Shown here: in pieces, positions 48,584 to 62,248 of the stretch
Layout of the letters: every line of letters begins with the position of its first letter
Numbering within the stretch: position 1 is the stretch's first letter
From: Epiperipatus broadwayi
Lineage: Eukaryota > Onychophora > Udeonychophora > Euonychophora > Peripatidae
Assembly: GCA_028023455.1 (NCBI GenBank)
Contig: JAQFVV010013387.1
Coordinates: forward strand, 1 to 64,000
Length of the DNA stretch: 64,000 nt
Reading direction: 5' to 3'
Translations under genes and position numbers: made by a program
The notes under the pieces: model-generated
Told to the model about the DNA's origin: nothing
The model's database searches: none
The model's input: the letters and a program-made list of their open reading frames with translations, nothing else

Positions 48584-49218
48584 TCACGAACAATCTACTA
48601 TTAAACAAATGGACGAAAACATCTTATAAAACAGGTACCTGTGTGTGTATTCCAAATTATAGAGTACTCTAGTAATAATAAGCTATAGCTCATCTCTTAC
48701 TATTTGTCTAACTTCTAAATGTTAAAATTGTAATTTTGTGAAACTAAAATTTGAGAATTAATGTAATCTGTAAATTTCTCACATAATCTAGCTTACCTCC
48801 CCCTATCCCTCTTAGGTGTGTATTTCTCAAATCTACACTTTATTTATAAGTATCATTGAAATATTACCTTCTCATAATTGTCTTAGTTTTAAAGCTAAAT
48901 CCATAATCGCTTGAACATTGAATGCGTGTCGAATTGTCATTAATATTTGCTTTATAAATAACTTAAATTTCATATAAATCGAGACGCATTCAAAGAATCA
49001 GTTATTGTAATGCAGGGTCTATTACTTCATGACAGCTGGCATGCTCGCTGTAATCAGTCCCCTTTTTAGATATTTTTTTTATTATTAAATTTTAATGAAT
49101 AATTACGGAAATTTCATTTCTTTGAGAGTCACCAATTTTCTTTTAGTCAATGTTGATAATGGGGGCCGAGTTTGAAATCTAGTTAAATATTACCATAATC
49201 TTTTAGATCTTATACATG

Positions 49219-49685
49219 TGTTACGTTTTGAAGCCACGATGGCCCATTCCACGCCGTGAATACTCCGGATTCTATAGGGTTGAATCAAACCCAGTCGTCC
49301 TACACAAGTGGACATGATAATGTTCCTGTAGGGCTTGACGACCGTCATGCAGCCAGCTGACAAATTGCGACACGGACCGCTTGTCCCTGGTTATGCTCAT
49401 GTGACACCTTACCTCTTCGGGTCGAGGCAGAGACCAACCCGAAACCCTTATAAACTTATTCATGGCATTGCAGTTTCAGTGCTGCCATTTTATATCGTCC
49501 TTCTAAAGCGTACGTGTTCCTTTATTTAGTTTATCATTCTCTATATCACTCCGCCTCGGCATTATCTTCATCATCCACTCTCAAATAAATGTTTGCCCTT
49601 AGTCGTAAAATAAATATTTTTATTAAATAAATGTATGTCCGCCGCTACTGATGACTCTTGCAGTGCAAAGTATAAATTCCCTACA
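49219..49685 (+). mobile_element. solo-LTR-like block (TGTTACG...CTACA)
   Basis: A GC-richer block starts TGTTACG and ends CCCTACA after 467 bp. It has a TATA-like CCTTATAAAC near 49,446 and AAATAAA signals at 49,582-49,640, the order expected for U3, R and U5. No matching second LTR or internal region is visible within the window. A further GC-rich stretch at 49,960-50,220 may be a different fragment. Target duplication not evident. Confidence 0.4.
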
Positions 49686-50239
49686 GCACGTATTAGAAAT
49701 ACTCCCTCGAGAACCTTAGGTAGCTAGATTACGCCTTCATATAAATGAATGCTCCTTATAAATAAATGTATTTTATATATAATAAAATTGTTAATTAACT
49801 ATTGAAACTCTGAATATAAAATATGATTAATAACATTAATAATGTTTTTTTTATTAAAAATGTAAATAAATAATTTTAACTATACGTCTGTAGTTAAGTT
49901 TTCATTTATTCGATGCCCATTATATATATTTCCTCGATTATATATGTGAATTAATATTCGTTTGATTGTTGGCCAACTCGGAAACAATACCATGAATCTC
50001 ATGCATCTCCCTGACCACCGTGCCTAAAGAAGTGTTTACTTGTGTCGCATCAGAGGCGTTGTTCCGTAGATTGTAGTGTGGAACCGATAAACTATGTTCG
50101 AACTCGGTACCATGAGTGGCTTCGCTACTCGATGGTGCTGCTGTTCTGTGTGGTGGTCGAATTCTGCACTATGTTAACGAGATACACGTGTTTTGACTGT
50201 TACAATATTGGATTAGCCCTAAATACATGCTAATGAAAA

Positions 50240-52488
50240 AGCTTCTAGATCCAATTATATGTATTATAGGAGATCCCATATATACATCTTTTATCAACAA
50301 GCTACAATTATTTTTATTAGTAAAATTTTACCTTTACATATGTTTATCCTGTGTTTTTATATTAAATATTTTTTATTTCACTGTTGTGTTTTATAAATCA
50401 TCAACTACTTATATACCAGTTTAAGATATCTTACAATATCTAATGTTCAGCTCTTCTAATAATTTAAAAATTAAAAAAAAATAAAAACATAAAAGATTCA
50501 AGTTTTATACGTATGTGTATTGATAAAAAAAGTCAAATAATTTTCTCTATTCTTAGAATTCGCAATTGGTAAAAAAAAATTTTTTTCACTATTCATTAAA
50601 ATTTTTGAAACAAATTGTTTTCAAAATTAACTATTTTTGATATGAAATTGGCAATTATTATCAAAATGAACACTTACTACTAATATTTAAATGAGTAGAT
50701 ATAATATTTTTGTAAAATTTCACAATGTGATATGTATTTGTCAATAAAATGATGTTATGCTTAATGTAATTATAAAATTTAATTTGTAGTTTTACAATAA
50801 TATAATACAAAATAATGAGTCATAATTTGTTATTAATTTCTTAATTCACTATGTCATTAATTTGTGGTAATAATGTTTGATTCTTTTTTTTTAAAAATGA
50901 GTTTTCATTAGTTTATATTTTTAGCAAATTATGCAATTTGTATTGTGTATTAAGAAATTATTAACAAATTATAGTTTCATTATTTTATAATCTTTTTTTC
51001 TAAATTACACAAGTTTATATTACTCAATAATGTATTATTTTTTTAATAAATTACAATAATTTTTATAGTTTGCATTATATTATTACAAAATTATGCATTA
51101 CATTTTACATTAGTTTGTATTGTCTTTTTAAAAATATAAAAAAAATTACATATTATATGTTCATTCACATTAACTGGTATAAAATTCCTTCAATGCTTTG
51201 TTTGCTTTGAAAATGTTAATTTTATCAATTAATATATTTAGTAAGGTTTGACAACCCTATGTGTTATGTGAAACTCATATCTATTATGCAGAACATTTGT
51301 ATAATCAAGAACATTTATATTCTATGCTATAATATTCATAGTTACTTTTTGTTTATTTATTTGTTGTTGGTGTATTCTTTTTTAGAAAAATTTATAGTTA
51401 CAAAAAGAACTTGGAGAAAAATTATTATTATTAAAATATATCATTTAATAATTTATTATTGAACCAACCTTATTATTTCACCCACTAACCAGAAATTCAT
51501 CTTTAATATTGTATTCTCAGTATTAAAAAAAGCTATTTAAAAAAAATCTGCAATTGAAATAATAATCTCAATTGATAAAATAACTTCAAATATATATATC
51601 GTCATAATAGATTAGAGCAAATTGTTGTTGCATTAACTTGTGGGCTAAAACTTGAACAGAATGCACTTTTGAAAATTACAAAAACAAAGTAGGAAGGAAT
51701 AATATGAAATATTTGTAATTATGTATTTAAATGTATAGATAAAATACACAAATATATAAATTTTATTTAGATATTAAAAATCATCAAAATAAATTAAATT
51801 TATAAAAATGTAGGTTTCTTGGAAACTATCACATTTCCTGTTAAGCTGTTTGTAATTATAAATCTGTAAGTAACTGAAATTTATGAAATAGAAGAGTTTA
51901 ATTTTTTTCCCCAAGAAATTCCATAAAAATTATTTATACAATGCCGTTATCAACATACACTTCTTATTTATATCAAAATAATTTGCATAATGTTAAAACT
52001 TCCATTCTTACATGTTTATGTATGTGTAACTGCAAATTAAAAACTAATCACATTTAATAATATTTTAGTGCTATTAGCTCTTTGCTTTAATACAGAGTTA
52101 ACATAAGCATCGGCACTTTTTTTTGGATTTAATGGGTTTTTTTTTTTTAAAAAAAAAAGTCTAAAAAAAAAGTCTACTCAATACATATACTAAAGCATAA
52201 TCGACAATTTATAGTTAGAGTAAAAATATATTTTAGAATCTCCTAATCACAATTTCAATTTAAATAAAAATATAGATGTTTGCAATTACAAATAAGATTT
52301 TGTCAAAATATATATATACACTCATTCATAAATGAAAAAGTATAAAGTTTAAAAATAAAACAAAGGCAGTTTCTGAAATATCAAAAATACAGTACACTAC
52401 TAATAGAATAAGCATAAATAAATACTGTTTATAAGATTTAAATATATTTAAATACTAATAAGACAATCTTGATATTAAAATAATTTAT
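50240..52488. other. AT-rich DNA, nothing recognised
   Basis: More than 2 kb of A/T homopolymers and short frames. A T-run/A-run hairpin lies at 52,138-52,158. No gene or element was resolved. Confidence 0.55.
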
Positions 52489-52978
52489 TGCTATGTGTTA
52501 ATCTTAACTCTATCTCAATTAAGGCTAACAAGAAATTTCTAAAATTATTCCATTTTCCCAAATAACTAAATAACCCAACTGCGGATCAATTTTGTAACAC
52601 AAATTTTAATACAAGCCAACAAGACAGTAATATTCTAGTAACATTTACATATATAGTTGCTATACATGGGTTATAATATTAAATCAACAAATATAAAGTT
52701 AATATCCTCAAGATTAAAGTCTCATGCTTAATTACACTATTAATGATTAATTAAATCGCTATTTACCTAATTCTGGCAAATCTTTAGTTCTGTGAGACCT
52801 TGAGGCACATATAAATTATAAGATCAAGGTGATCTCTTTAATCCCTGATCGGCTTGACTATCTTCAGGAGCCGAGATCCTGAGTCTGGAAACAAGTCCCC
52901 GCTACTCTTCCGCTGCTTCACATATATATGCAATCTAATTGCATGAATGCATGAGGAATGAAGAAAAAAGATATTGCA
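52489..52978 (-). mobile_element. 3' LTR of the Ty3-type element
   Basis: On the plus strand the copy runs TGCTATG...ATATTGCA (490 bp); both ends have TG/CA. Its first about 350 bp match the right-hand copy at 62,783-63,097 in order, for example ACAAGCCAACAAGACAGTAA, TTAATGATTAATTAAATCGC and CCTTGAGGCACATATAAA. Directly inside lies TTCTTTTTCCCCCT, which on the minus strand is a polypurine tract abutting the LTR, so this is a 3' LTR rather than a solo LTR. Confidence 0.75.
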
Positions 52979-52992
52979 TTCTTTTTCCCCCT
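52979..52992 (-). other. polypurine tract candidate
   Basis: The minus strand reads AGGGGGAAAAAGAA directly before the TG of the LTR, the expected site for plus-strand priming in LTR elements. Confidence 0.65.
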
Positions 52993-54162
52993 GGCTTAAA
53001 TAGTTTTCTTTGTCTTTTGTTTTCTGGAGTAATCTGAATGATCATCTGTATCCGGATTGGAGGTTTTTTTATCTTATCTATTAGGTTTAATTAAACATTA
53101 GTTCTTTCTAGAATTAAATTATTAATCAGTTATTGACAATTGAATTCCTACAGAATCAGATTTTACTTTAATTTTATTCTCATTGTTTAATTAATGTTTT
53201 AATTTATCCGTTTTATTATTAAACTATTTTTAAACAGTAGTTTTAGTATTCTAAATTAAAATGCATATTTTACTAATAATGAATTGATATTCCAATCCTC
53301 CCCTTACTCCAGAAATTCTTTCATTTACATGTAATCCTGTAAATTTTTTGGTTTATATTTACTTTGCTAGGGTCTGGGTGATCTTCGTCTTTCCCTGATT
53401 CAATCTCTACTTTTGTTTCAAATTTTACAATGATCTTGCGGCTGTAGTTTCTCTTGTTTTTCAGCATTTGGACTTATCTGTTCACATTTTCGTTCTCCAG
53501 TCTGTTTTTCAGATTCTTCAATGTCTGGTTTTATTGTCGTTGGATATAGCATCTCCTCTGTTGTTCAGTGAAGAACACAATTTATATGTCTTTGGTATTG
53601 TTTACCATTTCCATTTTCAATGGTTACTATTGAAACAGTATGATTTGGTCATCATACGTTTCACCTACTATATAAAATAGTAGTCTTCATTTCCCAAATT
53701 CAAACCCTACAGGTACACATATATATAGCTATACTAAGTAATTTAATATAAAAACGTATATTCACACGTATGTGTGTAATTGTATATGCGCACACATCTG
53801 CTATTTTTGTATACACATTTTGTAATATTTTTATTTGTTAAAAAATTGTATATTCACATCTGATTGATATTATTATATATAATGTACACACCTTTATAAT
53901 TTCATAAATATTTATCTTATGATTTTAAATAATTAAATTGGTTTTAAGCTGTGGAAATTGTATTTATATAAAAACAGAAAGTTATCTAAATCATTTCAAA
54001 CTGTCTTTGAAGTTATTCAATTACTAAATTACTTAATCACGTATAGTAATTAAAGACAAATGAAAGTTTCTCAGGTGTATGTTAAAATGTTTGCAGCTTA
54101 AATCTCTTTCAAGAAAAGAAAAAAAGGAAATTCACTGTTTAAAGAAAAAAACTTTGTAAATC

Positions 54163-54720
54163 TTATGAGACACCGCCTGCATAAATCCAGACTTTATGAT
54201 TCTTATAAAATAAAAATTGGACAATTAAACCTGCAATAAAATCCAGCTGAACTTGAATCTTGTGAAATAAAAAGGAACAATTAATAAGCATTAAGCCTGA
54301 AATCAATCTAACCAATTCGTTTGAAGTTGATGAAGTTTTAAAGTCCAAAAATAAAGATTGCGAACGAGCTGTAAGAGAGGGGGTAAAGAAATATAAAAAA
54401 CCCAGTTTGAAAAAAAAATCATCATCCATTTTGCTTTTACTCTCATGTTAACCTTTACCCAGGCAGTTTGCCTAGTTTTTGTCATGGAAACCAGCAGCTA
54501 GAGAAGCAAAGGCCACCTTCCTGGTGGCCAAGAACTGTTTATGGAGACCAAAGACCCAAACCACAGCCTAACTGAAAGAATAGCCCATAGATGAACCAGC
54601 TCAGATAAATCAGTCCATGCGTGTGTGTTTCATACTGTCAAGCTGCAAGCCTTCAGAGTAAATAACCAGTAACAGCTTCTCAACCAAGCTAAATCTAAAG
54701 CTATAGCAATTTCTAAATCT
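54163..54720. other. GC-richer block, unassigned
   Basis: This stretch has mixed composition and short frames on both strands, including a plus-strand run of charged residues (VDEVLKSKNKDCERAVREG) and a GGCCACC/GGTGGCC hairpin at 54,510-54,526. It lies within the 3' part of the LTR element. It may be a fragment of an additional ORF or another insertion; no family recognised. Confidence 0.3.
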
Positions 54721-54781
54721 TTCCTAAAGCTAGCAATATAATATAAATAATGTGCACAAACTCTTAAACTCAAATCTCGCA

Positions 54782-54893
54782 AATTAATTAAACTGTGTTA
54801 AATAAGTGTATTGTCTCTTGAATTAATTAAACTATGTTAAATAAGTGTATTCTCTTTTAAATTAATTAAACTGTATTAAATAAGTGTATTTCC
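54782..54893. repeat. short tandem repeat, unit about 46 bp, about 2.5 copies
   Basis: AATTAATTAAACTRTGTTAAATAAGTGTAT and near copies occur three times in a row with short T/C-rich joins. Confidence 0.85.
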
Positions 54894-55045
54894 ATCTGTA
54901 AATTTTAAAATACTTTAAAAATTAAAATGTAAATTTTGACTGATCTCAAATTCTTAAATCTTTTAAATTCAACTTATAAAAATATTATTATTGCCTTATT
55001 ATTTTCTCTATTTACGTCTATACTTTTGCATATATATATATATAT

Positions 55046-56183
55046 TGTACCGGTAAAATCACCATGCTTAATCACGCACAGTAATCCGAATTCGAACCCA
55101 GTCCACGTCTAGGAATAAATTCCAAAATGCAAACCAAATTCAAACCCAAACCTCTGGCATGACCAACCGATGAACAACGCAACAACGGTACGTGGTTTTC
55201 CCTTTACTAGCTCGTCGGAAAACACAGACTAAATTACCCTACAATCAGTTATTCATATATATTTTATATTCGAGATATTGGTATGGTTAATAATTCAATA
55301 TATATATTTAAGTTGTCGATACAGACAGCAGGTGATTAACTAGATTTCGAGAGTAGTAAGACAAAAGAGACAAAAATAGATTAGATAAATTTTTAATAAT
55401 TATGGAAACCATTGAATACTATGTACAGATACGGTAAAGTGTTCATACGTATATTTATAATAATTTGCTACTAGTCCTTAATAATTGTTTTAGACTGATA
55501 AACAAAACGCATGCCAATATTTATATGTTTTAAATGGTCGTACGAGTTGATATGAGAATCAGAGTAATTTGAGCATTTAAAATATTTAATTCCTATTTTA
55601 TATTAAGTTGTTTGATTTTAATAGATTCAAACCATTACGTATACGGATAATTGGAGGAGGCTTTATATAAGAATATAATATAATAATGATGTACTGATGG
55701 TTTCAGAGCTTAAGATATACTACAATAATAACTTGCGGTGCATTGACGGAAGACCGGGTGGCTTGTACATTGACAAGTCTTAATGCCCCCAAGTAGATCC
55801 GGGACACTACAACCAGCCGGGATCATTTTCGAACCCCGGTGATCCAAGAGATTATCTGGAGAAGAATTTCTTTCTTTCCAATTGGTAGTAAAATGAGATG
55901 CCAATTTAGGCGAAGGAAAAGGCACTGCCACAGTAACATCGAGGAAGAGTGATCGGAAGTGGACTTAAAGCGAAACTATATAAAACCTTGATTATCTCTC
56001 CGTAACATTTTCTACGCAACAATCATACAATCTGATATGACTATTCAAAATAAAACATGGCGAAATCAAAAGATCACAAAAGTAACGATTAATTAATTTC
56101 ACTCTGAAACCCATAACTCCCCAGGTTGTTCGGAAGGTAATAATAGTAACAAAAATATTCACTTTATATTATTACTCCGTTCA
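55046..56183 (+). mobile_element. solo-LTR-like block flanked by TATAT
   Basis: The block starts TGTACCGG and ends CCGTTCA, 1,138 bp, flanked by TATAT on both sides (55,041-55,045; 56,184-56,188). A TATA box (ACTATATAAAACC, about 55,976) and an AATAAA (about 56,049) sit in U3-R order. The first eight bases match the block at 40,742. No internal coding region adjoins it, so it would be a solo LTR nested in the Ty3-type element. The target is a TA repeat, so the duplication evidence is weak. Confidence 0.45.
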
Positions 56184-56682
56184 TATATAAAAAAAATAAT
56201 AATAAAAAGTTAGGCTTTATTTTATATTTGTTATTTGGAGCAAAGATTAAAATATCATTTTGACAAAATAAAAGGAACAATACAGGTATTTGAATATTTC
56301 TCAACTCAACATAAACGAACCAATTTTTAGTTCGATAGAAGAAAATTACTTTTAAAATGAATATAATAATAATACTATGAAATAAACTTTAATGGCTTTA
56401 ACTAGAGTTGAAAAATATTATTATTGGCATCGCTTTGTTTGTAAATGTAAGTAATAATAAAAATATAAGTATATTCACTAATGAATCACTATTAGGCACA
56501 AAATATTAGTAAATTATCATCTAAAGACTAGAGCACAGAATATTAGAGAAGAAATTTACTGACAGGCTTTAGTGTAACATTTTAACGAAGGAAAACAAGA
56601 AATTTACATGTAATTACTTAGATTAATTCATAACAGATTAAATAATAAAATTATTAAGCTTAGAGGAAAGTTAAAAAGTTCA

Positions 56683-57110
56683 TGTAACAAGGGTTACCAT
56701 TCTTTCTTCATCCGGCTTTTCTCCTTGCGGTAATGTTTATGCAGAACGTAGGCGCGCATTTTGGATTCCTTAGAACGGCATGATTAATTTAAAGGTTGGA
56801 ATTGAGAAAACTGGAAGCACAGGAAACATTATAGATCAGCGGCTCGAAAGATTTAAATCGGCAGAACAGGGATCAGCCTCTTGGACTTAGCCCAACATTA
56901 TTGCAATTTACCGGGCAACTTCTTAATCACAGTTGAGATGATTTCTCTGGAACAACTACTTTGCTGTCGCCCGTGACGGTCTATGCACAGCAAAAGTCAA
57001 AAAAGTAGAGTCCTCCAGCATATTATAATATAAAATGGCTACGGTTGATCACTCTGCCTAGTTTTTGTTCATGACTCCGCCTCCTTTGATTTTCTGGCCT
57101 CCAGCAATAT
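56683..57110. other. GC-richer block, possibly another LTR fragment
   Basis: Composition is clearly unlike the flanks. Read on the minus strand it ends AACCCTTGTTACA and contains a TATATTATAAT-like box. This resembles an LTR, but I could not fix a start or a target duplication. Confidence 0.25.
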
Positions 57111-58304
57111 CTAATTTTGACTATACAATTGCATTCGCCTTTCTTGATAAGAGTTCTACATTTCTCATTTCCTTTGTTTGATTTACATTTATTTCTAAAT
57201 TCAATACATGATTCTAAATTGACAAACTAAATAATTACATAGGAATTCGTGAATACAAAATTGAAATTCATTATCTTAACTTTCAAAGTACAAACTAATT
57301 ATTCTATACATTTTGTACATGTAAGATTTGACTAAAAATACCGATCAAAGGAATGTGACTTTTGATCAGCATTTTTAAATGACTTTGTATAATTTTGAAA
57401 GATTTAAAATTAAGAAAAAATATACACGCAATGAAACTTTTAAATTGAGCGAATATAAACCTACAAACCACACACACGAATATTTATCATGATTTGTAAT
57501 ATTTATACTTGTAATATTTATATTAAATTCTTTTAAACAAAGCATAAAATAACTAACTTAAAATTTATGTGGCCTGGAATAGAAAAAGCCTCATTGCGGG
57601 TAAATCGTGATTTAGAATTACCGTACTTCAAAATGAAAACTATGAAACTAAGATCGATCCTTCGATCTGTCTGTTTCAATATATATATATTGTTAAAATG
57701 CATTTATTGATTTATGCTATGCCTTCGGAGCAGAGATTATTAATTATTATAAACATAAAGAGACGTTTTTGTTCTCAAGTAAATTAATTTATGCTATTTG
57801 GCATATTTATAGATCTCTGGTCTGAAACCTACTTTGATATATTAGTTGAGCTGCTATGTTTAGCTTAGTATCACATATATGTTGCTTATTAAAAGCTCTG
57901 TTTAGTTAAATATGAGAGTGATAATTTAAGGCATATTCAGTAATTAGCCCAGTTTAAGTCCCAGATATGCTTTAGACCCCATTAATATATTTTCATAGAA
58001 TATGTAGTTAATTAATAAACTAGATCATTTTAATAAAGTCCTCTTTAGCACCATTTCAGTGCTTATTTAACTAACTGGCATAGGGTAGTTTGCAGAAGAA
58101 ACTATAGATTTCGCGCTTTACTAATTGTAATAATTAATATTTAGAAAGCGTTGTGAATGAGTTTTTATGAAGCATTGAGGTGCATTCCACCTTGCTATCA
58201 TATAATTATTAAGATAAGAGTAGGTTTTAAGGACTATCTTATCATCCCTAGTTCAGACAGCCCTCTCTCTTGAATGGGATAATGATTTTAAGGGTCATTC
58301 CCAT

Positions 58305-58528
58305 TACCTCCTTCAGAACTGGAACACCGGAATCCAGCATTGTATATTCCGGTTGTTCGATCATTCGAACTAAAAGTTCACATATAGCAAGTGACCGGTA
58401 TCTGAGAACTGAGTAAACGTTACTGAATCTCATGAGTAAAGGCGCATTCAAGCCGCACCTCTGATGTAATTTGCATAGCGCCGTAGCCTCAGAAGCTATG
58501 CTACAAAATGCCAGTTCATCTGCTGTTA
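58305..58528 (-). other. exon-like ORF, host gene or extra retroelement ORF
   Basis: A minus-strand open stretch of about 75 codons has very coding-like composition (IASEATALCKL, then RFSNVYSVLRYRS, then ELLVRMIEQPEY). It is bounded by an acceptor-like AATATAACAG and a donor-like AAGGAG/GTAATG at 58,305. Without splicing the frame runs on to a stop at 58,248. Nothing in Ty3 gag or pol resembles it. It may be a host exon whose flanks were invaded by retroelements, a host segment captured by the element, or part of an env-like third ORF. The family is not recognised. Confidence 0.4.
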
Positions 58529-59232
58529 TATTAATTGTTCAGCATTGATCTGAACCTCGGATCTAGTTAATCAAATAATATCTACATAAAGAGCGCATTG
58601 ACTGCTCATCACGTAATGATAAATTTAAGTACACATTGTATAAAGTTGCCACTCTCTTAAAATTTAACCCTTAACAAACTGAATAGGAATGGCAGAGCAT
58701 AATGTAGGCATCAGTGTAGACGTAAAAATAATCATTAATGTATAAATGCTGTAATAAAATGATAATCGTTAAGTACAATTGATGACAGAACGTGTAGTTC
58801 GTATTTTCACCATCCCACCCGTGAGTGGAAGATGCAGTACATTTAATTGTTATTGTTTGTGTTTTGTCAATATTAAGCAATTTTAAAACATATTAATGTC
58901 TGTAGTATTATTCACTTTATTTATATTAAATTACCATCCATAATTATTAATATATGCATTAGATAATCAGCCATAAGTTGTGTGAGTGTGTTTGGTTAAG
59001 CTATAAAGCATTTAGTTAATTATCCTCGAGTCTCTCGCTTTACCCTTTCCTACTGCTGGCGCGAAAATTAAGAGATTACGAGTGTGACCTCATATTCAAA
59101 TGGTAGTAAGTCAGGGAGGGTTGGTGAGGGAGCTGAGGTGCAGTCGGATTTGGTCTCAAACCCTCATCTAGATCAGCCTTGGTATAATTTACCAAAACTG
59201 TGGATTTTGTTGCGTGAATGTTCAGATATGAG

Positions 59233-59960
59233 TTACACTATTTGTCTGGATTGCCTTACCGTAATTGTACCTTCAATCCATTTCCTCTGCAGTATATCGT
59301 GTAACCATATTTTTTCATCAATATGGAATGTTTTTCCTTCGCTCATATGATGAAAATGCTCATCCTTTGGTATTAACATGTCTAGCTTAATGTGCAATTT
59401 TCTGCACATCAGCAACTTTGCTGTAGATGGCATTGAGTGTTGATGCAACATTGCTTCATATAAAAGTTCATGAATGTTTCTACTTGGAGATTTTCTTATT
59501 GCTTTTTTTGATTGTTTGTATGCCCTTCTCTGCAAGGCCATCGGACTCCGGGTGGTAGGGGGATGCATAATTGTCTGATTTTCATATATTCTTCCATCTC
59601 TTACACTATAAAGTCAGTACCATTGTCAATGACTATTACTTCTGGTAACCCATGGCATGAGAAAATCGCTTTTAGTATTTTGTTTCGTAAGCTTTTGGCA
59701 ATGTGATATTCGGCCCATTTTAAATATCCATCAACATGTACTAATAATATTTTGTCATTAATAAAACCTGCATTATCCATATGGAGTCTCTACCACGGCT
59801 CATTTGTTTTAGGCCAGGGTATATATTCCTTTGGTTTCATATTGCTCTGTAATTGACACGCTGAATATTATTTAATATAATTTTCTGCCAATTGTTATTC
59901 TTGGCCACCAGATGTAGCTAGACTCTAAAGCTTTTGCACGCACAATTCCAGGATGGCCTT
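59233..59960 (-). pseudogene. Ty3-type integrase pseudogene
   Basis: Minus-strand segments in changing frames show the integrase order: a core start with H-M-D-N-A-G-F near 59,770 (first Asp), DGYLKWAEY near 59,720, GLPEVIVIDNGTDF near 59,615-59,660 (second Asp), then a 111-codon open stretch (59,568-59,233). That stretch begins at the region normally holding the catalytic Glu and continues with KAIRKSP, L-L-M-C-R-K-L-H and K-W-I-E-G-T-I. The last of these is the G-P-Y/F-like C-terminal module. Frameshifts near 59,570 and stops make it inactive. Confidence 0.75.
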
Positions 59961-60106
59961 CATGTAATAAGTTTAATATTTTATTCCTTCTGAAGGTGTA
60001 ACTGCCCTGTCTCCTATTAATAAACACCCTTTACTAAATAATAGATCATTCCTTAATCCAAAAAGCTGGCACCATACATTGTGACTTCTTTGTTAGCTAG
60101 CCATTC

Positions 60107-61400
60107 CTAATCCAAAGTCTTTAGAAGCTGGTATCCTTTATCTTTTCTTGTCCGTGTTTCTACTATTTTACTGTTGAGAATCTCGGACTGCATTGAATCT
60201 ATATAATTAATCTCTATCTCATTCATCTGGAATTCATGTCTGTCAGGGTTTCTGGGCAATGCATCTGCATGCTGTATCTCTTCCCTTCTTGTATACCAGC
60301 TGGTAGTCATATGATGCCAGTATATTTCTCCATCTTAGCATTCTCGGGCTCAAATACTCAGGAGCTAGTCTATCGCTTACCAATATATCTAGTAATGATT
60401 TATGATCCATTATGATTTGAAACAATCTGTCATACGTAAAATTTCTTTAGTCCAAATATTATTGCCAGAGCCACTTTATCTATCTGACTGCAGTTTTTCT
60501 CAGGTTTGGAGAGGGTTCTGGATTCATAGGCAATAGGCCATTCTCCATTATTACAAGGATGGCATAGAACCACCACTTCATTCTGAGGTATCTGTAGTTA
60601 GAGTTACTTCTTGATTATTGCCAAAATGGACCAATAATTTTCCTGATGACAATAGGCCTTTAGTGCATCTAAAAGCATCATCATTGATTTTTAACCACTG
60701 CCACTTTTGATTCTTTTTAAGTAACTCAAAAAAAGGTTTTGCTACTTTGGATCTATTCTGCAGGAATGGTTAGAAATAGTTAATCAGGCCTAAAAATGCC
60801 TACAATTCTTTGACATTCCTTGGTTTTTGTGTATTTTCTACGACTTTTACTTTTTCTGGCAAAAGGCACTTACATATCAAAGAAAAACTAATTTTTTTGT
60901 GTTCCATATACTTTTCTCGGAATTTAATTTTACTCTGAAATTATTTAATTTTATGCATACCCTAATCAATTTTTGATGTTACAAGCTCTCTTCTGAGTCT
61001 GCTGTTATTAATATATCATCAAAATAGCAATAGTGTATCAATTTTTGCCTAAAATATATTTGAAGCTGTTGATGTGCCAAACAGCAATCTATTGTACTTA
61101 AAAACCCAAAAGGTGTTGTGATCATCAATATTTCTGTTGTTTTCTCTTAACACTGGGATCTGGTGAAATGCTGAATTTAAATCAAGCTTTGCAAAGTATG
61201 ACGCTTTTTGTAAACTCCCCAGTACCCCCATTACATTCATTAGATACTGGATACACTGCTTTATTTAAAAACTTTTTCATGGTTAATCTATAGTCACTGC
61301 ATATGTTTCCATTGGGTTTCGTAACTATGACTATAGGTGTAGCCTAGTCAGCCATTTCTACTGGTGTCAATATGCCTTCATTGACCAATGACGGAATTTT
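60107..61400 (-). pseudogene. Ty3-type reverse transcriptase and RNase H pseudogene
   Basis: RT: a KLDLNSAFHQIPV segment at about 61,150-61,190 and RLLFGTSTA at about 61,060-61,090, with YFDD at 61,015-61,026 (canonical Y-x-D-D). RNase H: IIMDHKSLLDI near 60,390-60,420, then RMLRWRNILASYDY and VYKKG near 60,280-60,340, and QHADALPRNP near 60,240-60,280, the usual end of the RNase H/connection region. Multiple stops and frame changes separate the parts. Confidence 0.8.
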
Positions 61401-62248
61401 TAATTTTACTTTTGTTTTTTGAGCATATGGTATCTTTCACAGTTTACAAATTATGGGGTGTGCCTTTTCAACTAGCTCCATCTCTGCTGGACTTTGTACC
61501 TATCATGCCTAACTCATTGATAAATAGGTCTGAGTATTTATTTTTAACCTCTTTTGAGGGAAATTTTTTTTATTACACTAACTTGAATTCCAATTGTCTT
61601 AAACCAGTCCCTGCCTACTACAGGGTTGAATCTTCATACAATGTATAATGGCAGTCTATTTATTTCCCCAGTAAGTTTCATGCATTGCCACTTACATCCT
61701 GGGCTTTTACGTTAGTTTTATCAAGTTTTATTCTAGAGTCAACTGCTGATAGTGCTCTTTAGTTTGTGTCTGATTATAGATATCCCAGAGTCAATATTTA
61801 TTTCCATATTCAGTTTAACTCTGCAAATTTCTAATTCCATCATAAATTGTTGCTGCCCGTTCATATTCGGTATTTCTAACAGTAAAATTATTAAGTTTAT
61901 CTTCCTCTATTCTTTTGACCCCCCCCCCTCTTTCTCTTGGTTTGAGTCATTATTGGGTTTTCTACATACACATGAAATGTGTCCCTTATGCCCATATTTA
62001 AATTATTTCTTTTCTCTCCACTTGCACTTTTTTGCTTTATGGTTATTTTTTCCACAGCAGTAACATGTCATTTTAATTCCCTTTTCAAATTTTTGGTTTG
62101 CATGGTTAACTATATTTTTTCTCGGTTTAATAAATCTGCATATTTATGCTATTTTCAGCTTTATTTTTAAATGCTTGAGCTTGCTCACTTATTCGCTCAT
62201 AAGCTATTCTTTTTTGGATTGCACTCTGGTACTTTAAATCACTATCAG

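Noticed and set aside
61388-62170. Hydrophobic plus-strand frames of 60-103 codons
   Set aside because: They are antisense to the Ty3-type protease/RT and gag region.
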